A DNA stretch of 64,000 bases. Source: Candidatus Hecatella orcuttiae (GTDB taxonomy: Archaea; Thermoproteota; Bathyarchaeia; Hecatellales; Hecatellaceae). The translations under genes were made by a program, and so were the position numbers. The stretch is taken from NCBI GenBank assembly GCA_002011035.2, contig MTLY02000003.1, positions 29,194 through 93,193 of the forward strand. The letters are read 5' to 3'. Below the pieces are notes generated by a model, which searched no databases, was not told the DNA's origin, and worked only from the letters and a program-made list of their open reading frames with translations. Below, piece by piece: positions 33,951-42,803 of the stretch (its first letter is position 1; every line of letters starts with the position of its first letter).

Positions 33951-36203
33951 TTGAACATGAGCAGACTGTACGGTTTAAGCCCTCCCTCAGAGCTTACGCC
34001 CAACGCCCTCAAGGTCTTGGAAAAAAGGTACCTTAAGAGGGATGAAGCCAACCGGGTGGTGGAAACCCCCCAAGACCTGTTTCTAAGGGTAGCTGAAAAC
34101 GTGGCCTCCGCTGATAGGCTTTACGGGAAAACCGAGGACGAGGTTGAAAAGACAGCGGAAGGCTTCTACAAGATGATGGCGGGGTTGGAGTTTCTCCCCA
34201 ACTCTCCCACGCTGATGAACGCCGGGAGGGAGCTTCAGCAACTCTCCGCCTGCTTCGTCCTCCCGGTGGAGGATTCCATTGAAAGCATCTTTGAAACCAT
34301 AAAGCACACAGCCCTCATCCACAAGTCCGGCGGGGGGACGGGTTTCTCCTTCTCCCGGCTTAGGCCGAAAAACGATGTGGTCAAGTCTACTAAGGGTGTT
34401 TCCAGCGGCCCTGTTTCCTTCATGACCGTCTACGACGCAGCCACCGAGGCCATCAAGCAGGGAGGGACCCGGCGGGGAGCCAACATGGGCATCCTGAGGG
34501 TGGATCACCCTGACATCCTAGAGTTCATTACCTGCAAAAAAGGCGGGGATAAGCTGAATAATTTTAACATATCCGTGGCAGTTACCGAGAGCTTCATGGA
34601 GGCGGCGGAGAAGGGGGAAGAATACGACCTCATCAACCCTAGGACCGGCGAGGTGACGGGAAGGCTTCGAGCCGACATGGTTCTCAACCTCATGGCCGAG
34701 ATGACCCATCAAAACGGGGACCCTGGACTGGTTTTTCTGGACAGGGTTAACAGGGACAATCCCACCCCTGAGCTTGGGCCCATTGAAAGCACCAACCCCT
34801 GCGGGGAGCAGCCGCTTCTTCCTTACGAATCCTGCAACCTAGGTTCCATCAACCTTTCCAAGATGGTGAAGGACGGAAACATAGACTGGGAGAGGCTGAG
34901 GGAAATTGTGAGACGGGCTGTTCACTTCTTGGACAACGTCATCGACGTCAACAAATACCCGCTGCCCATTATCGAAACCATGACCAAGGGAAACCGGAAA
35001 ATCGGATTGGGGGTCATGGGCTTCGCCGACATGTTGATCAAATTGGGGGTTCCCTACGACTCCCAGCGGGGGCTGGAAATCGGGGAAGCCGTCATGAGGT
35101 TCATCCAAGAGGAATCCAAAGCTGCCTCCGAGGCTTTAGCCGAAGAAAGAGGGGTTTTCCCCAATTACAAGGGCAGCATCTACGATGGGGTGCGGAAGCT
35201 CAGGAACGCTACTACCACCACCGTGGCGCCTACCGGAACCCTGTCCATCATTGCCAACTGCTCCAGCGGCATCGAACCCATCTTCGCCCTGTGCTACGTT
35301 CGCAATGTTCTGAGCGGGCAGAGGCTGGTGGAAGTCCACAGCCTCTTCGAGGAAACAGCCAAAAAACGAGGCTTCTACAGCTCAGCCCTCATGGAAAAAA
35401 TCGCCTTGAAAGGTTCTTTGAGGGGGCTGGGGGAGGTTCCGGAGGATGTGCGGAGGCTTTTTGTGACGGCCTTGGACATCGACCCCGAGTGGCATGTGCG
35501 CATGCAGGCCGCCTTCCAGAAGCACGTGGACAACGCCGTCTCCAAAACCATCAACCTCCCCCACCACGCTACGGTGGAGGATGTGAAGAAAGCCTTCAAG
35601 CTGGCCTACAGCCTAGGCTGCAAAGGCATCACCATCTACCGGGACGGCAGCCGGGAAAAGCAAGTCTTAGAGAGAGGGGAAACCTCCAAGCTCAGAAGCT
35701 ACATCAAACCCCGAAGCCGTCCTGAGAAAACCTATGGCGTCACCTACGAGATTGGAACAGGCTGCGGCTCCCTTTATGTGACCATCAACGAGGACGAGCG
35801 GGGCGAACCCTTCGAAGTCTTCGCCCGCTTGGGGAAGGCAGGCGGCTGCGCCTCCGCCCAAACCGAAGGCCTGGGGAGAGCTGCCTCCACAATTCTCCGC
35901 TCAGGCATCGACCCCTGGGAGGTGGTCAAGCATTACAAGGGGATAAGCTGCGACAGGCCCTTCAGGCTTGGCCGAAACAAGGTTCTCTCCTGCGCCGACG
36001 CTTTGGGGAAGGCTCTTGAAAAATATCTGATGGAAAAGAGTTCCTCCAAAGAGGTGAAAAGCCTCCCTGAGACTGTCCCCCCCTGGGAAGGAGAAACCAC
36101 GCGGGCCGCCAACGGAGCTTGCCCTGAATGCGGAAGCCCCGTGGTCTGGGTGGAGGGCTGCAGAAAATGCATCTCCAACTGCGGATGGTCTGAGTGCGAG
36201 TAA
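33951..36203 (+). CDS. nrdJ: Adenosylcobalamin-dependent ribonucleotide reductase (class II)
   Basis: Makes deoxyribonucleotides using a B12 radical, so works with or without oxygen. Seen are LPNSPTLMNAGRELQQLSAC, HKSGGGTGFSFSRLRP, the catalytic ESTNPCGEQPLLPYESCNLG (Cys, Glu, Cys), and TTTVAPTGTLSIIANCSSGI. There is no N-terminal ATP-cone; the C-terminus (about 720-750) is a zinc-ribbon-like CPECGSPV ... CRKCISNCGWSEC that can also include the redox-active cysteine pair. No intein interrupts it. TTG 33951 opens the frame; ATG 33957 is the likelier start. Confidence 0.94.
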   Translation: MNMSRLYGLSPPSELTPNALKVLEKRYLKRDEANRVVETPQDLFLRVAENVASADRLYGKTEDEVEKTAEGFYKMMAGLEFLPNSPTLMNAGRELQQLSACFVLPVEDSIESIFETIKHTALIHKSGGGTGFSFSRLRPKNDVVKSTKGVSSGPVSFMTVYDAATEAIKQGGTRRGANMGILRVDHPDILEFITCKKGGDKLNNFNISVAVTESFMEAAEKGEEYDLINPRTGEVTGRLRADMVLNLMAEMTHQNGDPGLVFLDRVNRDNPTPELGPIESTNPCGEQPLLPYESCNLGSINLSKMVKDGNIDWERLREIVRRAVHFLDNVIDVNKYPLPIIETMTKGNRKIGLGVMGFADMLIKLGVPYDSQRGLEIGEAVMRFIQEESKAASEALAEERGVFPNYKGSIYDGVRKLRNATTTTVAPTGTLSIIANCSSGIEPIFALCYVRNVLSGQRLVEVHSLFEETAKKRGFYSSALMEKIALKGSLRGLGEVPEDVRRLFVTALDIDPEWHVRMQAAFQKHVDNAVSKTINLPHHATVEDVKKAFKLAYSLGCKGITIYRDGSREKQVLERGETSKLRSYIKPRSRPEKTYGVTYEIGTGCGSLYVTINEDERGEPFEVFARLGKAGGCASAQTEGLGRAASTILRSGIDPWEVVKHYKGISCDRPFRLGRNKVLSCADALGKALEKYLMEKSSSKEVKSLPETVPPWEGETTRAANGACPECGSPVVWVEGCRKCISNCGWSECE

Positions 36204-36252
36204 AGTTTTATGGGGGAGTTAACGGAAATTATCTTCTCAGGGAGCCGTAAAC

Positions 36253-36567
36253 TTGAGTTTTGAAACGCTCACCCCCCTAGCCGCTCAGCTGGGCTTCGGC
36301 GGCCTCTCCGGCTTGGTGGTAGGCTATGCCTTCAAAAAGCTGCTGAAGATACTGGTGGTGCTCGTAGGTCTTTTCTTTGTCGCCCTCATGTATCTTGCCT
36401 ATGTTGACTTCATAGAAATAAACTACGACAAAATTTCCAGAGCCTTCCAAGGTCTGATCTCAAGTCTTCAAACTGGGGACTTTACCCTCCCCACGTTTAT
36501 AACCAGCAACGTGCCCTTCGCCGGAAGCTTCGTGGTAGGTTTCGGCATAGGCTTCAAGATGGGATGA
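36253..36567 (+). CDS. FUN14-family membrane protein
   Basis: 104 residues of mostly hydrophobic, Gly-rich sequence: LAAQLGFGGLSGLVVGYAFK at the start, a helix LLKILVVLVGLFFVALMYLA, then a C-terminal glycine-rich SFVVGFGIGFKMG. This is the FUN14 domain pattern; FUNDC1 in eukaryotes is a mitophagy receptor, while archaeal members have no known role. About 50 bases after nrdJ on the same strand. Confidence 0.8.
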   Translation: MSFETLTPLAAQLGFGGLSGLVVGYAFKKLLKILVVLVGLFFVALMYLAYVDFIEINYDKISRAFQGLISSLQTGDFTLPTFITSNVPFAGSFVVGFGIGFKMG

Positions 36568-36636
36568 TACTCCGCCAAAAATAGCTCAGCTCAACCTCAA
36601 AGGTTTAATCCATCTCTCCGGCAGGCTTAATCTGTC

Positions 36637-37869
36637 CTATCCCCGCTTTACCGTCCCGCCTTTCTCCTTCGAGTTGAAGGCGTGGGCGATTTCCTCCACC
36701 GCGGAGATGAACCTCTCCACGTCTTGTTGGGTGTTGTAGAGGTAGGTGGAAACCCTCACCGCCCCTTGGGGCTCCTTCAGAACCTCCCTCATAAGAGGAT
36801 GAGCGCAGAGAAGCCCTGAACGGACTTCCACATCTGCGACAGAGTCCAAGAAGAGGGCTACATCATGGGGGTTGAGGTTTCCGATGTTGAAACAGGTTAT
36901 GCCAACCTTCCACTCAGGCTCAGGCCCGTGGACTCTGAGGCGGGGGATCGCCTTCAAAGCCTCGTAGATTCGCAGGGTCAGGTTCCTTTCATGGGCCTCG
37001 ATTTTTTCCAAGCCGATCTTCTTCAAATAATCCGCAGCCGCCCCCAAGCCTATGGCTTCCCCCACCGCCGGAGTTCCCGCCTCAAACCTCCTAGCCTTCT
37101 CCTCCAGTCGGTAGGAGGCCGTATCCACGTCGACGATGGCTCCTCCGCCCAAAAGCAGAGGCTCCACTTCCTCCATTACTTCTTCCCGGATGAAGAGGCC
37201 GCCGGAACCCGTGGGGCCGCACATCTTGTGGCCTGAAAAAGCCAAGAAGTCGCAGCCCAGCCTTCGAACGTCAACTTGAAGGTGAGGCACCGACTGGGCA
37301 CCGTCCACCAGCATGTAGGCCCCGTGGTCGTGGGCGATTCGGGAGAACTCTTCCACGGGAAGCTTAGTTCCCAAAACGTTGGAGACCTGAGCTATGCTCA
37401 CCAGCTTGGTGCGGTCGTCTACCTTTTTTTCCACCTCCGCCAACGGAACTACACCTCGGCTGTCAGGCCATAGGATTCGAAGTTCAACTCCGAACCGTTG
37501 GGCGACCCTCAGCCACACCATGTAGTTGGAATGATGCTCAGTGACCGTGGTGACGACGTTGTCTCCTTTCTCCCATGAAAGACCTAAAGAGACGGTGTTG
37601 ATTCCCTCGGTGGTGTTTCGAACTAGGATCATTTCCTCGGGTTTGGCGTTGATGAACCCGGCGATTTTTTTCCGAGCCTCCTCCAGTTCCTCTGTTGCCC
37701 GCTGGGAAAGCTTGTAAAGGCCTCTGCCCACGTTGGCTCTGTATTCTCTGTAATATTCCAGCATTTTTTCCAAGACAGGTTCAGGGGTGAGGCTGGTGGA
37801 TGCGCTGTCCAAGTAAACTATGCCTGTGTTCAGAATCGGGTAATCTTCCCGGATTTTTTGAACGTCCAC
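36637..37869 (-). CDS. sufS: Cysteine desulfurase of SufS/CsdA type (group II)
   Basis: PLP-dependent sulfur donor of the group II class. The start YPILNTGIVYLDSASTSLTP, RNTTEGINTV, VTEHHSNYMVWLRVAQRFG, the PLP lysine in FSGHKMCGPTGSGGLFI, and RSGLLCAHPLM with the active cysteine in the short loop are diagnostic. It differs from the IscS at 24112-25305, so two sulfur routes exist. No sufBCD genes are nearby; neighbours are fdhD, a SAMP/MoaD-like protein and threonine synthase. Confidence 0.88.
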   Translation of the reverse strand: MDVQKIREDYPILNTGIVYLDSASTSLTPEPVLEKMLEYYREYRANVGRGLYKLSQRATEELEEARKKIAGFINAKPEEMILVRNTTEGINTVSLGLSWEKGDNVVTTVTEHHSNYMVWLRVAQRFGVELRILWPDSRGVVPLAEVEKKVDDRTKLVSIAQVSNVLGTKLPVEEFSRIAHDHGAYMLVDGAQSVPHLQVDVRRLGCDFLAFSGHKMCGPTGSGGLFIREEVMEEVEPLLLGGGAIVDVDTASYRLEEKARRFEAGTPAVGEAIGLGAAADYLKKIGLEKIEAHERNLTLRIYEALKAIPRLRVHGPEPEWKVGITCFNIGNLNPHDVALFLDSVADVEVRSGLLCAHPLMREVLKEPQGAVRVSTYLYNTQQDVERFISAVEEIAHAFNSKEKGGTVKRG

Positions 37870-38059
37870 GCCGAGAGAAGGCCTCCGAAGATTATGAAAA
37901 TTAAGCCTAGCAGGTTAAAAATCGTTTCTTCCTTTTCTTAAGCTCATGGAGAATTATTCCGTGGACAGGGAAGCCCCTCTTGGTAAGCGAAGGTTTAACC
38001 GTTTTCACCTTCCCTAATAAGATAGGCTGTTAACAGCCGCTGGAAGGGTTGCTGAAACC

Positions 38060-38851
38060 TTGAGCGTGAAGGAAGTTAAACTGGTTAAAGTCAGCCTCAG
38101 AACTGAAAGCAAAGAAAGCCTCCAAGAGTTCGTCGCCACCGAAACTCCAGTAAGCCTTCATCTCAACGGCGAACATTTGGTCACCATCATGGCTTCCCCC
38201 GAGAAGTTGAAGGAACTAGCCTTAGGCTTCCTCGTCGGAGAAGGCATCGTCAAGTCGAAGGAGGATGTGCGCAGCCTAGAAGTTGAAGACTCTAAAGTGA
38301 GGGTTGAGACCCGCGGAAGCGTGGAACTGAGGGTGAAAGCCTACCAGACAACCCGGCTGGTCACCACGGCTTGCGGGAGCATCGAAGATTTCGTTCGGCT
38401 TTTAGACCGCCTAGACCAGCCTAGGGTAAGCTCCCAGCTTAGAGTTCGCCCTGAAGTCATCCTCCAAATTGTGGGGGAGCTCAACCAGAAGGCGCAAGTC
38501 TTCAGGCTTACCGGTGGAACTCATGCCGCCTTGGTCTACTCCACAGAAGAAAATCGGACCATAGCTTTTGCGGAGGATGTAGGCCGGCATTCGGCGGTGG
38601 ATAAAGTTGTGGGGGAGGCTCTCCAGTTTCAGGGAGACCTAGGCCGTTGCCTCTTAGCCAGCACCGGGAGGCTGTCAGGCGACATCGTCATGAAAGCCTC
38701 CAGAGTCGGAATCCCCATCATCTCCTCCATAGCCGGCCCCCTTTACTCGGGGGTTATGGCCGCGGAGAAGGTGGGCTCAACCTTGGTCTGCTTCGTCCGA
38801 GGCCGGAGGATGAACGTGTACACTTACCCTGAAAGGATAGCCTACCCATAA
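38060..38851 (+). CDS. fdhD: FdhD-family sulfur carrier for molybdenum/tungsten enzymes
   Basis: FdhD moves sulfur from a desulfurase to the bis-MGD cofactor of formate dehydrogenase. Seen are ALGFLVGEGIVKSKEDV, VTTACGSIEDFVRLLDR, LTGGTHAALVYS, AFAEDVGRHSAVDKVVGEAL and LASTGRLSGDIVMKASRVGI. Bacterial FdhD has a CxxC in the loop after the TT; here only the first cysteine is present (TTACGSI). No formate dehydrogenase gene lies nearby. The divergent sufS 190 bases away could supply the sulfur. Confidence 0.88.
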   Translation: MSVKEVKLVKVSLRTESKESLQEFVATETPVSLHLNGEHLVTIMASPEKLKELALGFLVGEGIVKSKEDVRSLEVEDSKVRVETRGSVELRVKAYQTTRLVTTACGSIEDFVRLLDRLDQPRVSSQLRVRPEVILQIVGELNQKAQVFRLTGGTHAALVYSTEENRTIAFAEDVGRHSAVDKVVGEALQFQGDLGRCLLASTGRLSGDIVMKASRVGIPIISSIAGPLYSGVMAAEKVGSTLVCFVRGRRMNVYTYPERIAYP

Positions 38852-38871
38852 AATGATAAGAATGTTTTCTT

Positions 38872-39153
38872 CTATCCCCCGCTGACCGCGGGGAGGACGG
38901 AGACTTCATCTCCATCTTTCAATGCGGTTTCTAAGCCTTGGAGGTGTCTGATGTTTTTGCCGTTGACATAGATGTTCAGCAGCCGCCGGAGGTTCCCCGC
39001 TTGGTCGAAGACTCTGTCCTTAAATTTTTCCCCGTATCTTTCAACCAGCTGGCTTAAGGCTTCTCGGAGAGAAGAAGCTGAAACCTCCACCTCTCTCTCC
39101 CCTCGAGTTAAAGCCGTAAAGACGGATGGAAAGGAAATTTTAACCTTACCCAT
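38872..39153 (-). CDS. SAMP/MoaD/ThiS-like ubiquitin-fold sulfur carrier
   Basis: 93 residues with a beta-grasp pattern (VKISFPSVFTALTRGEREVE ... LRRLLNIYVNGKNIRHLQGL ... GDEVSVLPAVSGG) and a C-terminal Gly-Gly, the site of adenylation and thiocarboxylation. Such proteins carry sulfur to molybdopterin or thiolated tRNA, or are attached to proteins as SAMPs. It directly follows threonine synthase (2 bases) and is in the same unit. E1-like enzyme not found here. Confidence 0.8.
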   Translation of the reverse strand: MGKVKISFPSVFTALTRGEREVEVSASSLREALSQLVERYGEKFKDRVFDQAGNLRRLLNIYVNGKNIRHLQGLETALKDGDEVSVLPAVSGG

Positions 39154-39154
39154 T

Positions 39155-40417
39155 TTAGCCTTCTCCCCCTTTCAAGTCGATGATATTTTTCAGAGAATCC
39201 ATCCTAGGCTCGATCTCCGTGGGTTGAGCCAGAATTTCCGAGACCGCCTCAGGAGTTTTGAGGCCGTTTCCCGTTATGTAACAGACAACCCTCTCGTCAG
39301 GTTGAATGTCTCCCTGCTCCACCATTTTCTTTAAGGCCGCGATGACCACGCCTCCCGCAGGCTCTGCGAAGACGCCTTCTGTCTTAGCCAGAAGCTGAAC
39401 ACCCTCCGAAATCTCCTCATCCGTCGCATCTTCTCCTACGCCTCCACTTTCCCTTATGGTCTTCAAGGCGTAAACTCCATCCGCAGGGTCTCCGATGGCT
39501 AAGCTTTTCGCTATGGTCTCAGGGTGTTCGATGGGTGTAACCTCCAAGCTTCCAGCCTTGAAGGCTGAAACGATGGGCGCGCAGCCCGCAGGTTGAGCGC
39601 TGGAGATTCTGACATCATTTCTGGAAATCAACCCCAGCCGGTGAAGTTCCTCAAACCCCTTGGCTATGGCGCAGAGGAGAGCGCCGCTGGCCGTGGGAAC
39701 TATTACGTGGTCTGGTGGCTCCCAGTTGAGCTGCTCGCAGACCTCAAAGGCCAAGGTCTTGGAACCCTCCACATAGTAGGGTCTCATGTTGATGTTCACC
39801 AGAGCCCAGCCGTAGGTTTCACAAGCCTGAGCCGCCAAGGTGTTAGCGTCGTCGTAGGTTCCCTTTATCGCCACGATGCGGGCTCCGTAGACCGATATTT
39901 GAACTATCTTGTTCATTTCGATGTCGCTGGGAACAAAGACGTAGCATGGAAGTCCAGCCTTCGCCGCGTGCGCAGCGGTGGCACAAGCCAAGTTGCCTGT
40001 GGAAGCGCAGCCCACTGCTTGAACTCCGAACTCCAATGCCTTGGAAACGGCGACGGAGGTAGGCCGATCCTTGAAAGAATAGGTAGGATTAACGGTGTCA
40101 TCCTTGATGTACAGGTTTTTCAAGCCTAGCATCTCAGCCAACCTACTGCTCTTGTGAAGGATGGTATATCCCGCCTCCAAGTTTACTATGTTAGCCTTAT
40201 CGTTGATGGGAAGCAGTTCAAAGTATCGCCAGAGGTTTTTAGGCTTCCCCTCGAAAGAACTCCTCCTGAGACTTAGGGAATCTAGGTCGTAGACGACTTC
40301 CAAGGGGCCGAAGCAGTCCTCGCAAGCGTAGAGTCTAACCGGTGGGTACTCTCGACCGCATTCTCTGCATTTCAAGAAGATTTTCTTTTCCAGCCCAACT
40401 CCCCACTTAGCGGTCAA
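39155..40417 (-). CDS. thrC: Threonine synthase
   Basis: PLP enzyme converting O-phosphohomoserine to threonine. An N-terminal zinc-ribbon (LKCRECGREYPP ... YACEDCFGPLE) precedes the PLP domain, with the lysine in NPTYSFKDRPTSVAVSKALE and the phosphate loop SGALLCAIAKGF; STGNLACATAAHAAKAGLP binds the cofactor. Length of 420 and the zinc ribbon match the archaeal type. Followed at once by the SAMP-like gene. Confidence 0.9.
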   Translation of the reverse strand: MTAKWGVGLEKKIFLKCRECGREYPPVRLYACEDCFGPLEVVYDLDSLSLRRSSFEGKPKNLWRYFELLPINDKANIVNLEAGYTILHKSSRLAEMLGLKNLYIKDDTVNPTYSFKDRPTSVAVSKALEFGVQAVGCASTGNLACATAAHAAKAGLPCYVFVPSDIEMNKIVQISVYGARIVAIKGTYDDANTLAAQACETYGWALVNINMRPYYVEGSKTLAFEVCEQLNWEPPDHVIVPTASGALLCAIAKGFEELHRLGLISRNDVRISSAQPAGCAPIVSAFKAGSLEVTPIEHPETIAKSLAIGDPADGVYALKTIRESGGVGEDATDEEISEGVQLLAKTEGVFAEPAGGVVIAALKKMVEQGDIQPDERVVCYITGNGLKTPEAVSEILAQPTEIEPRMDSLKNIIDLKGGEG

Positions 40418-40503
40418 GCCTTATAGGTTAGAGATAAAATATGCTAAATATTTAAATCTTCCCGATAATAAAATAACTATGAGTAATAATAAGGTTTCGA
40501 GCT

Positions 40504-41076
40504 ATGTCGCTGCACATTCCTTCCGGGAAAGATTTAAAAAGCCTAAGGAAGGCAGCTGGACTAACCCAAAAAGAACTGGCCCTCCACTCCAAGGTAAGTC
40601 AATCTCTTATCTCCCGAATCGAAGCAGGGACGGTGGACCCTAGGGTTTCCACCCTCAAAAAAATCTTAGATTCTATTTCTAGCATCAGGAAGGTGAAAAA
40701 CGTAGCCAGCGTCATGCACCGCCCTGTCATCACCGTCCAGTCCGATGAACCTGTGAGGAAAGCTGTAAACCTCATGGAGAAACATGGAATATCCCAGCTT
40801 CCAGTTTTGGAGAAAAACGTCGTCGTAGGAAGCGTACAGGAAGGAACTCTCATCAAGAAAATCTTTCAAAGCAAAAACCCCGAAGAAGTCTTCAGGACAA
40901 AGCTGCGAAACATCATGGAGGAAGTCTTCCCAATCCTCGGGCCTAACGCTGGAATCGAGGAAGCTCTGGCAGCGCTCATCCGGGAGAAGCCTGCTGTGCT
41001 GGTCATGGATAAAGGCCGCTTGATGGGAATCATCACCAAAATGGACATCATCATGGGAATGCGTTCCAGCCGTTAA
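40504..41076 (+). CDS. Transcriptional regulator with HTH (XRE) and two CBS domains
   Basis: N-terminal Cro/C1-type helix-turn-helix (LKSLRKAAGLTQKELALHSK ... SQSLISRIEAGTVDPRVST) followed by a CBS pair (from about residue 65) with VMHRPVITVQSDEPVRKAVN, ISQLPVLEKNVVVGSVQEGT and MDKGRLMGIITKMDIIMG. CBS pairs bind adenine nucleotides or SAM, so the regulator probably senses such a ligand. Divergent from thrC; a role at that promoter is possible but not shown. Family is common in archaea. Confidence 0.88.
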   Translation: MSLHIPSGKDLKSLRKAAGLTQKELALHSKVSQSLISRIEAGTVDPRVSTLKKILDSISSIRKVKNVASVMHRPVITVQSDEPVRKAVNLMEKHGISQLPVLEKNVVVGSVQEGTLIKKIFQSKNPEEVFRTKLRNIMEEVFPILGPNAGIEEALAALIREKPAVLVMDKGRLMGIITKMDIIMGMRSSR

Positions 41077-41083
41077 CCCGGTT

Positions 41084-41110
41084 TGGGCTAGGGATTCGAA
41101 CCCACGTCCA
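41084..41110 (-). other. tRNA T-arm-like remnant
   Basis: On the minus strand GGGTTCGAATCCC gives the T-loop consensus (GGTTCGAATCC, 41092-41102), but only three of the five T-stem pairs form, and neither an anticodon arm nor an acceptor stem can be found nearby. It could be a decayed tRNA 3' end or a former integration site. Confidence 0.3.
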
Positions 41111-41123
41111 GCTGGAAGGGCAG

Positions 41124-41327
41124 CTACATAGCTAAAGCCTTATTCCGCTCCTTAAACTTGGAAGCGGCTAAGGGTTGACGGGTAACCTGTTCTTGGTTGC
41201 TGAGCCATCTTCGAGACCAGTTTTTCAGGCATGCTTCTGAGCAGAAAACGTAGAGTTTGTTTACGCAGCAGGTCTTCCGTGTTAAAGGCTTCTCCCGGAT
41301 CTGCCTGCCGCAGACTTCGCAGCGCAT
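41124..41327 (-). CDS. Small zinc-finger protein (TRASH-like)
   Basis: 67 residues beginning MRCEVCGRQI with a CxxC, then TCCVNKLYVFCSEACLKNWS, whose YVFCSEAC pattern resembles TRASH metal-binding domains that often fuse to metal regulators. A C-terminal Arg/Lys-rich tail follows. The ATG at 41327 is preferred to that at 41333. No neighbour explains its role. Confidence 0.5.
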   Translation of the reverse strand: MRCEVCGRQIREKPLTRKTCCVNKLYVFCSEACLKNWSRRWLSNQEQVTRQPLAASKFKERNKALAM

Positions 41328-41397
41328 CAGCAAACCAAAACCACCAGATGAAGTTGTGCTTTAAGTAAAAATAGTATTATGGCGGCCAACTTATAAG

Positions 41398-41589
41398 TTG
41401 ATCATTTCCCCCAAAATGTGCTCAGCGTTCCCATCGAGGTTTTTCCCCTTGAACAAAAAGTGCCAACTCTGCCAAGTTAGAGTAGTTTATGCGGTGTGCA
41501 GAAGATGCGGTAAAAAAGTCTGCGAAAAATGCAGCTACCACCACGGCCTCTGCGTTCGATGCGCGAAGGACATGGGAAGAAAACGTTAG
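41398..41589 (+). CDS. Small four-CxxC zinc protein
   Basis: 63 residues; four CxxC pairs (CQLC, CRRC, CEKC and CVRC) in the last 45 residues, with HH between, like a B-box or LIM-style zinc finger: CRRCGKKVCEKCSYHHGLC then VRCA. Start is TTG 41398; an internal ATG at 41416 is also possible. A protein-interaction role is likely. No family identified. Confidence 0.5.
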   Translation: MIISPKMCSAFPSRFFPLNKKCQLCQVRVVYAVCRRCGKKVCEKCSYHHGLCVRCAKDMGRKR

Positions 41590-41647
41590 GGCGCTCCGTT
41601 GGAGTAGGCTTTTAAAAGCAGCCTAAACTATCTCCAGTAGAGAACTT

Positions 41648-42358
41648 TTGACCTTCCCCCAGCCTATAAAAAGATGGCAGAGGATGTCCACAGGTTCTCC
41701 CTCCCTAGACAAGCTTCTCCACGGCGGCTTCCCAGCCGGGCAACTGTCTCTTGTTTACGGGGAAGCAGCTTCCGGAAAGTCCACCCTCGCTCTCCAATGC
41801 TCTCTCCTCTGTGCTAAACAAGGCTTCCAAGTGCTTTACATCGACGCAGACGGCTCCCTGTCCGCCCAAAGGCTGGAGCAGATGGCCTCCAGCCCTCCAC
41901 TGGAGGTTGAGCGCATAGGAATTTTCACCCCCCGCAATTTTTACCAGCAAACCGTTTTGATCGAGGGGTTGGAACGCTACATCCACCCCCGGGTAGGTTT
42001 GGTCGTCGTGGACACTGTTAACAACCTCTACCGCCTCGCAGCCTCGGAAGCCAAGCTTCTTCCAGCCTCCAACAGAGAGCTGAACAGGCAGCTTGCCTAC
42101 TTGGCGCATATTTCTAAAACCCACTCCCTGCCCGTGCTTCTCACCAGCCAAGTTCGCAGCGTTTTGGAGGAGGATTTTGAAGTCGACAAGGTGGAACCTG
42201 TAGCGACCAGAACTCTCCGGTTCTGGGCTTCCACCATCCTACATTTGAAGCCGACCCCAAGGCCTAACGTGAAGGTCGCCTTTCTGGAGAAGCTTAACGG
42301 CCGCCCCCGTTCTCGGCTTTTCTGCCACCTCCGCATCTCCGGCCAAGGCTTAGAATAA
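41648..42358 (+). CDS. radB: RecA-superfamily protein RadB
   Basis: RecA paralogue that aids RadA in recombination. Walker A is YGEAASGKSTLALQCS; the N-terminal STGSPSLDKLLHGGFPAGQ motif is that of RadB/RadA; Walker B is VGLVVVDTVNNLYRL. The N-terminal DNA-binding domain of RadA is missing and the protein is 236 residues, the usual RadB size. TTG 41648 opens the frame; the ATG at 41684 (MSTGSPSLDK) is another candidate start. Confidence 0.84.
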   Translation: MTFPQPIKRWQRMSTGSPSLDKLLHGGFPAGQLSLVYGEAASGKSTLALQCSLLCAKQGFQVLYIDADGSLSAQRLEQMASSPPLEVERIGIFTPRNFYQQTVLIEGLERYIHPRVGLVVVDTVNNLYRLAASEAKLLPASNRELNRQLAYLAHISKTHSLPVLLTSQVRSVLEEDFEVDKVEPVATRTLRFWASTILHLKPTPRPNVKVAFLEKLNGRPRSRLFCHLRISGQGLE

Positions 42359-42362
42359 GCTG

Positions 42363-42803
42363 TTAGGGAGATGCTATCTTAAGCTGCAGGAGCATCTGAG
42401 CTCCGAATAAGCCTAAGGCAAAAAGGATAATGCCCACTGCCAAAGGCAGGGAAGAGCGTCTTAGTCGGTGGTTTTCCCTCAAGCCATGATAGGCCATGTA
42501 TCCACCGGCAACACCTAAGGTTAAGAAAAACATGAAAAGAATACCCTCCGCCAAAGTCTGCTCACCTATCTGACCTGGCACCATAAAGGCCGGACCTCCT
42601 CTAAGGGAGATCAGCAGCGGAGGCCCCTTCACCACCATGTACAGTCCCCCGGCTAGGAGGAAGAGGACGGCGGCGATGAGGAGGAAAAGAGCCAGCTGGG
42701 GGATGAAACTTGGATACTTCACTTCGAAGATGGGAGGCCGGCCGAACTTTTTCGCGAATTTGGCTCTTTTAGCTTTTCTTCTTCTGGAGAACATGGGCGG
42801 CAA
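42363..42803 (-). CDS. Membrane protein with three predicted helices
   Basis: 146 residues: a basic N-terminus (SRRRKAKRAKFAKKFGRP), then transmembrane segments near 34-58 (LALFLLIAAVLFLLAGGLYM), 83-107 (EGILFMFFLTLGVAGGYMAY) and 118-140 (LAVGIILFALGLFGAQMLLQ). The segment GQIGEQTLAEGILF resembles the Gln-x-x-x-Glu region of OST3/OST6, but this likeness is weak. The start overlaps the next gene upstream (42769-43002) by 35 bases. Confidence 0.55.
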   Translation of the reverse strand: MPPMFSRRRKAKRAKFAKKFGRPPIFEVKYPSFIPQLALFLLIAAVLFLLAGGLYMVVKGPPLLISLRGGPAFMVPGQIGEQTLAEGILFMFFLTLGVAGGYMAYHGLRENHRLRRSSLPLAVGIILFALGLFGAQMLLQLKIASP

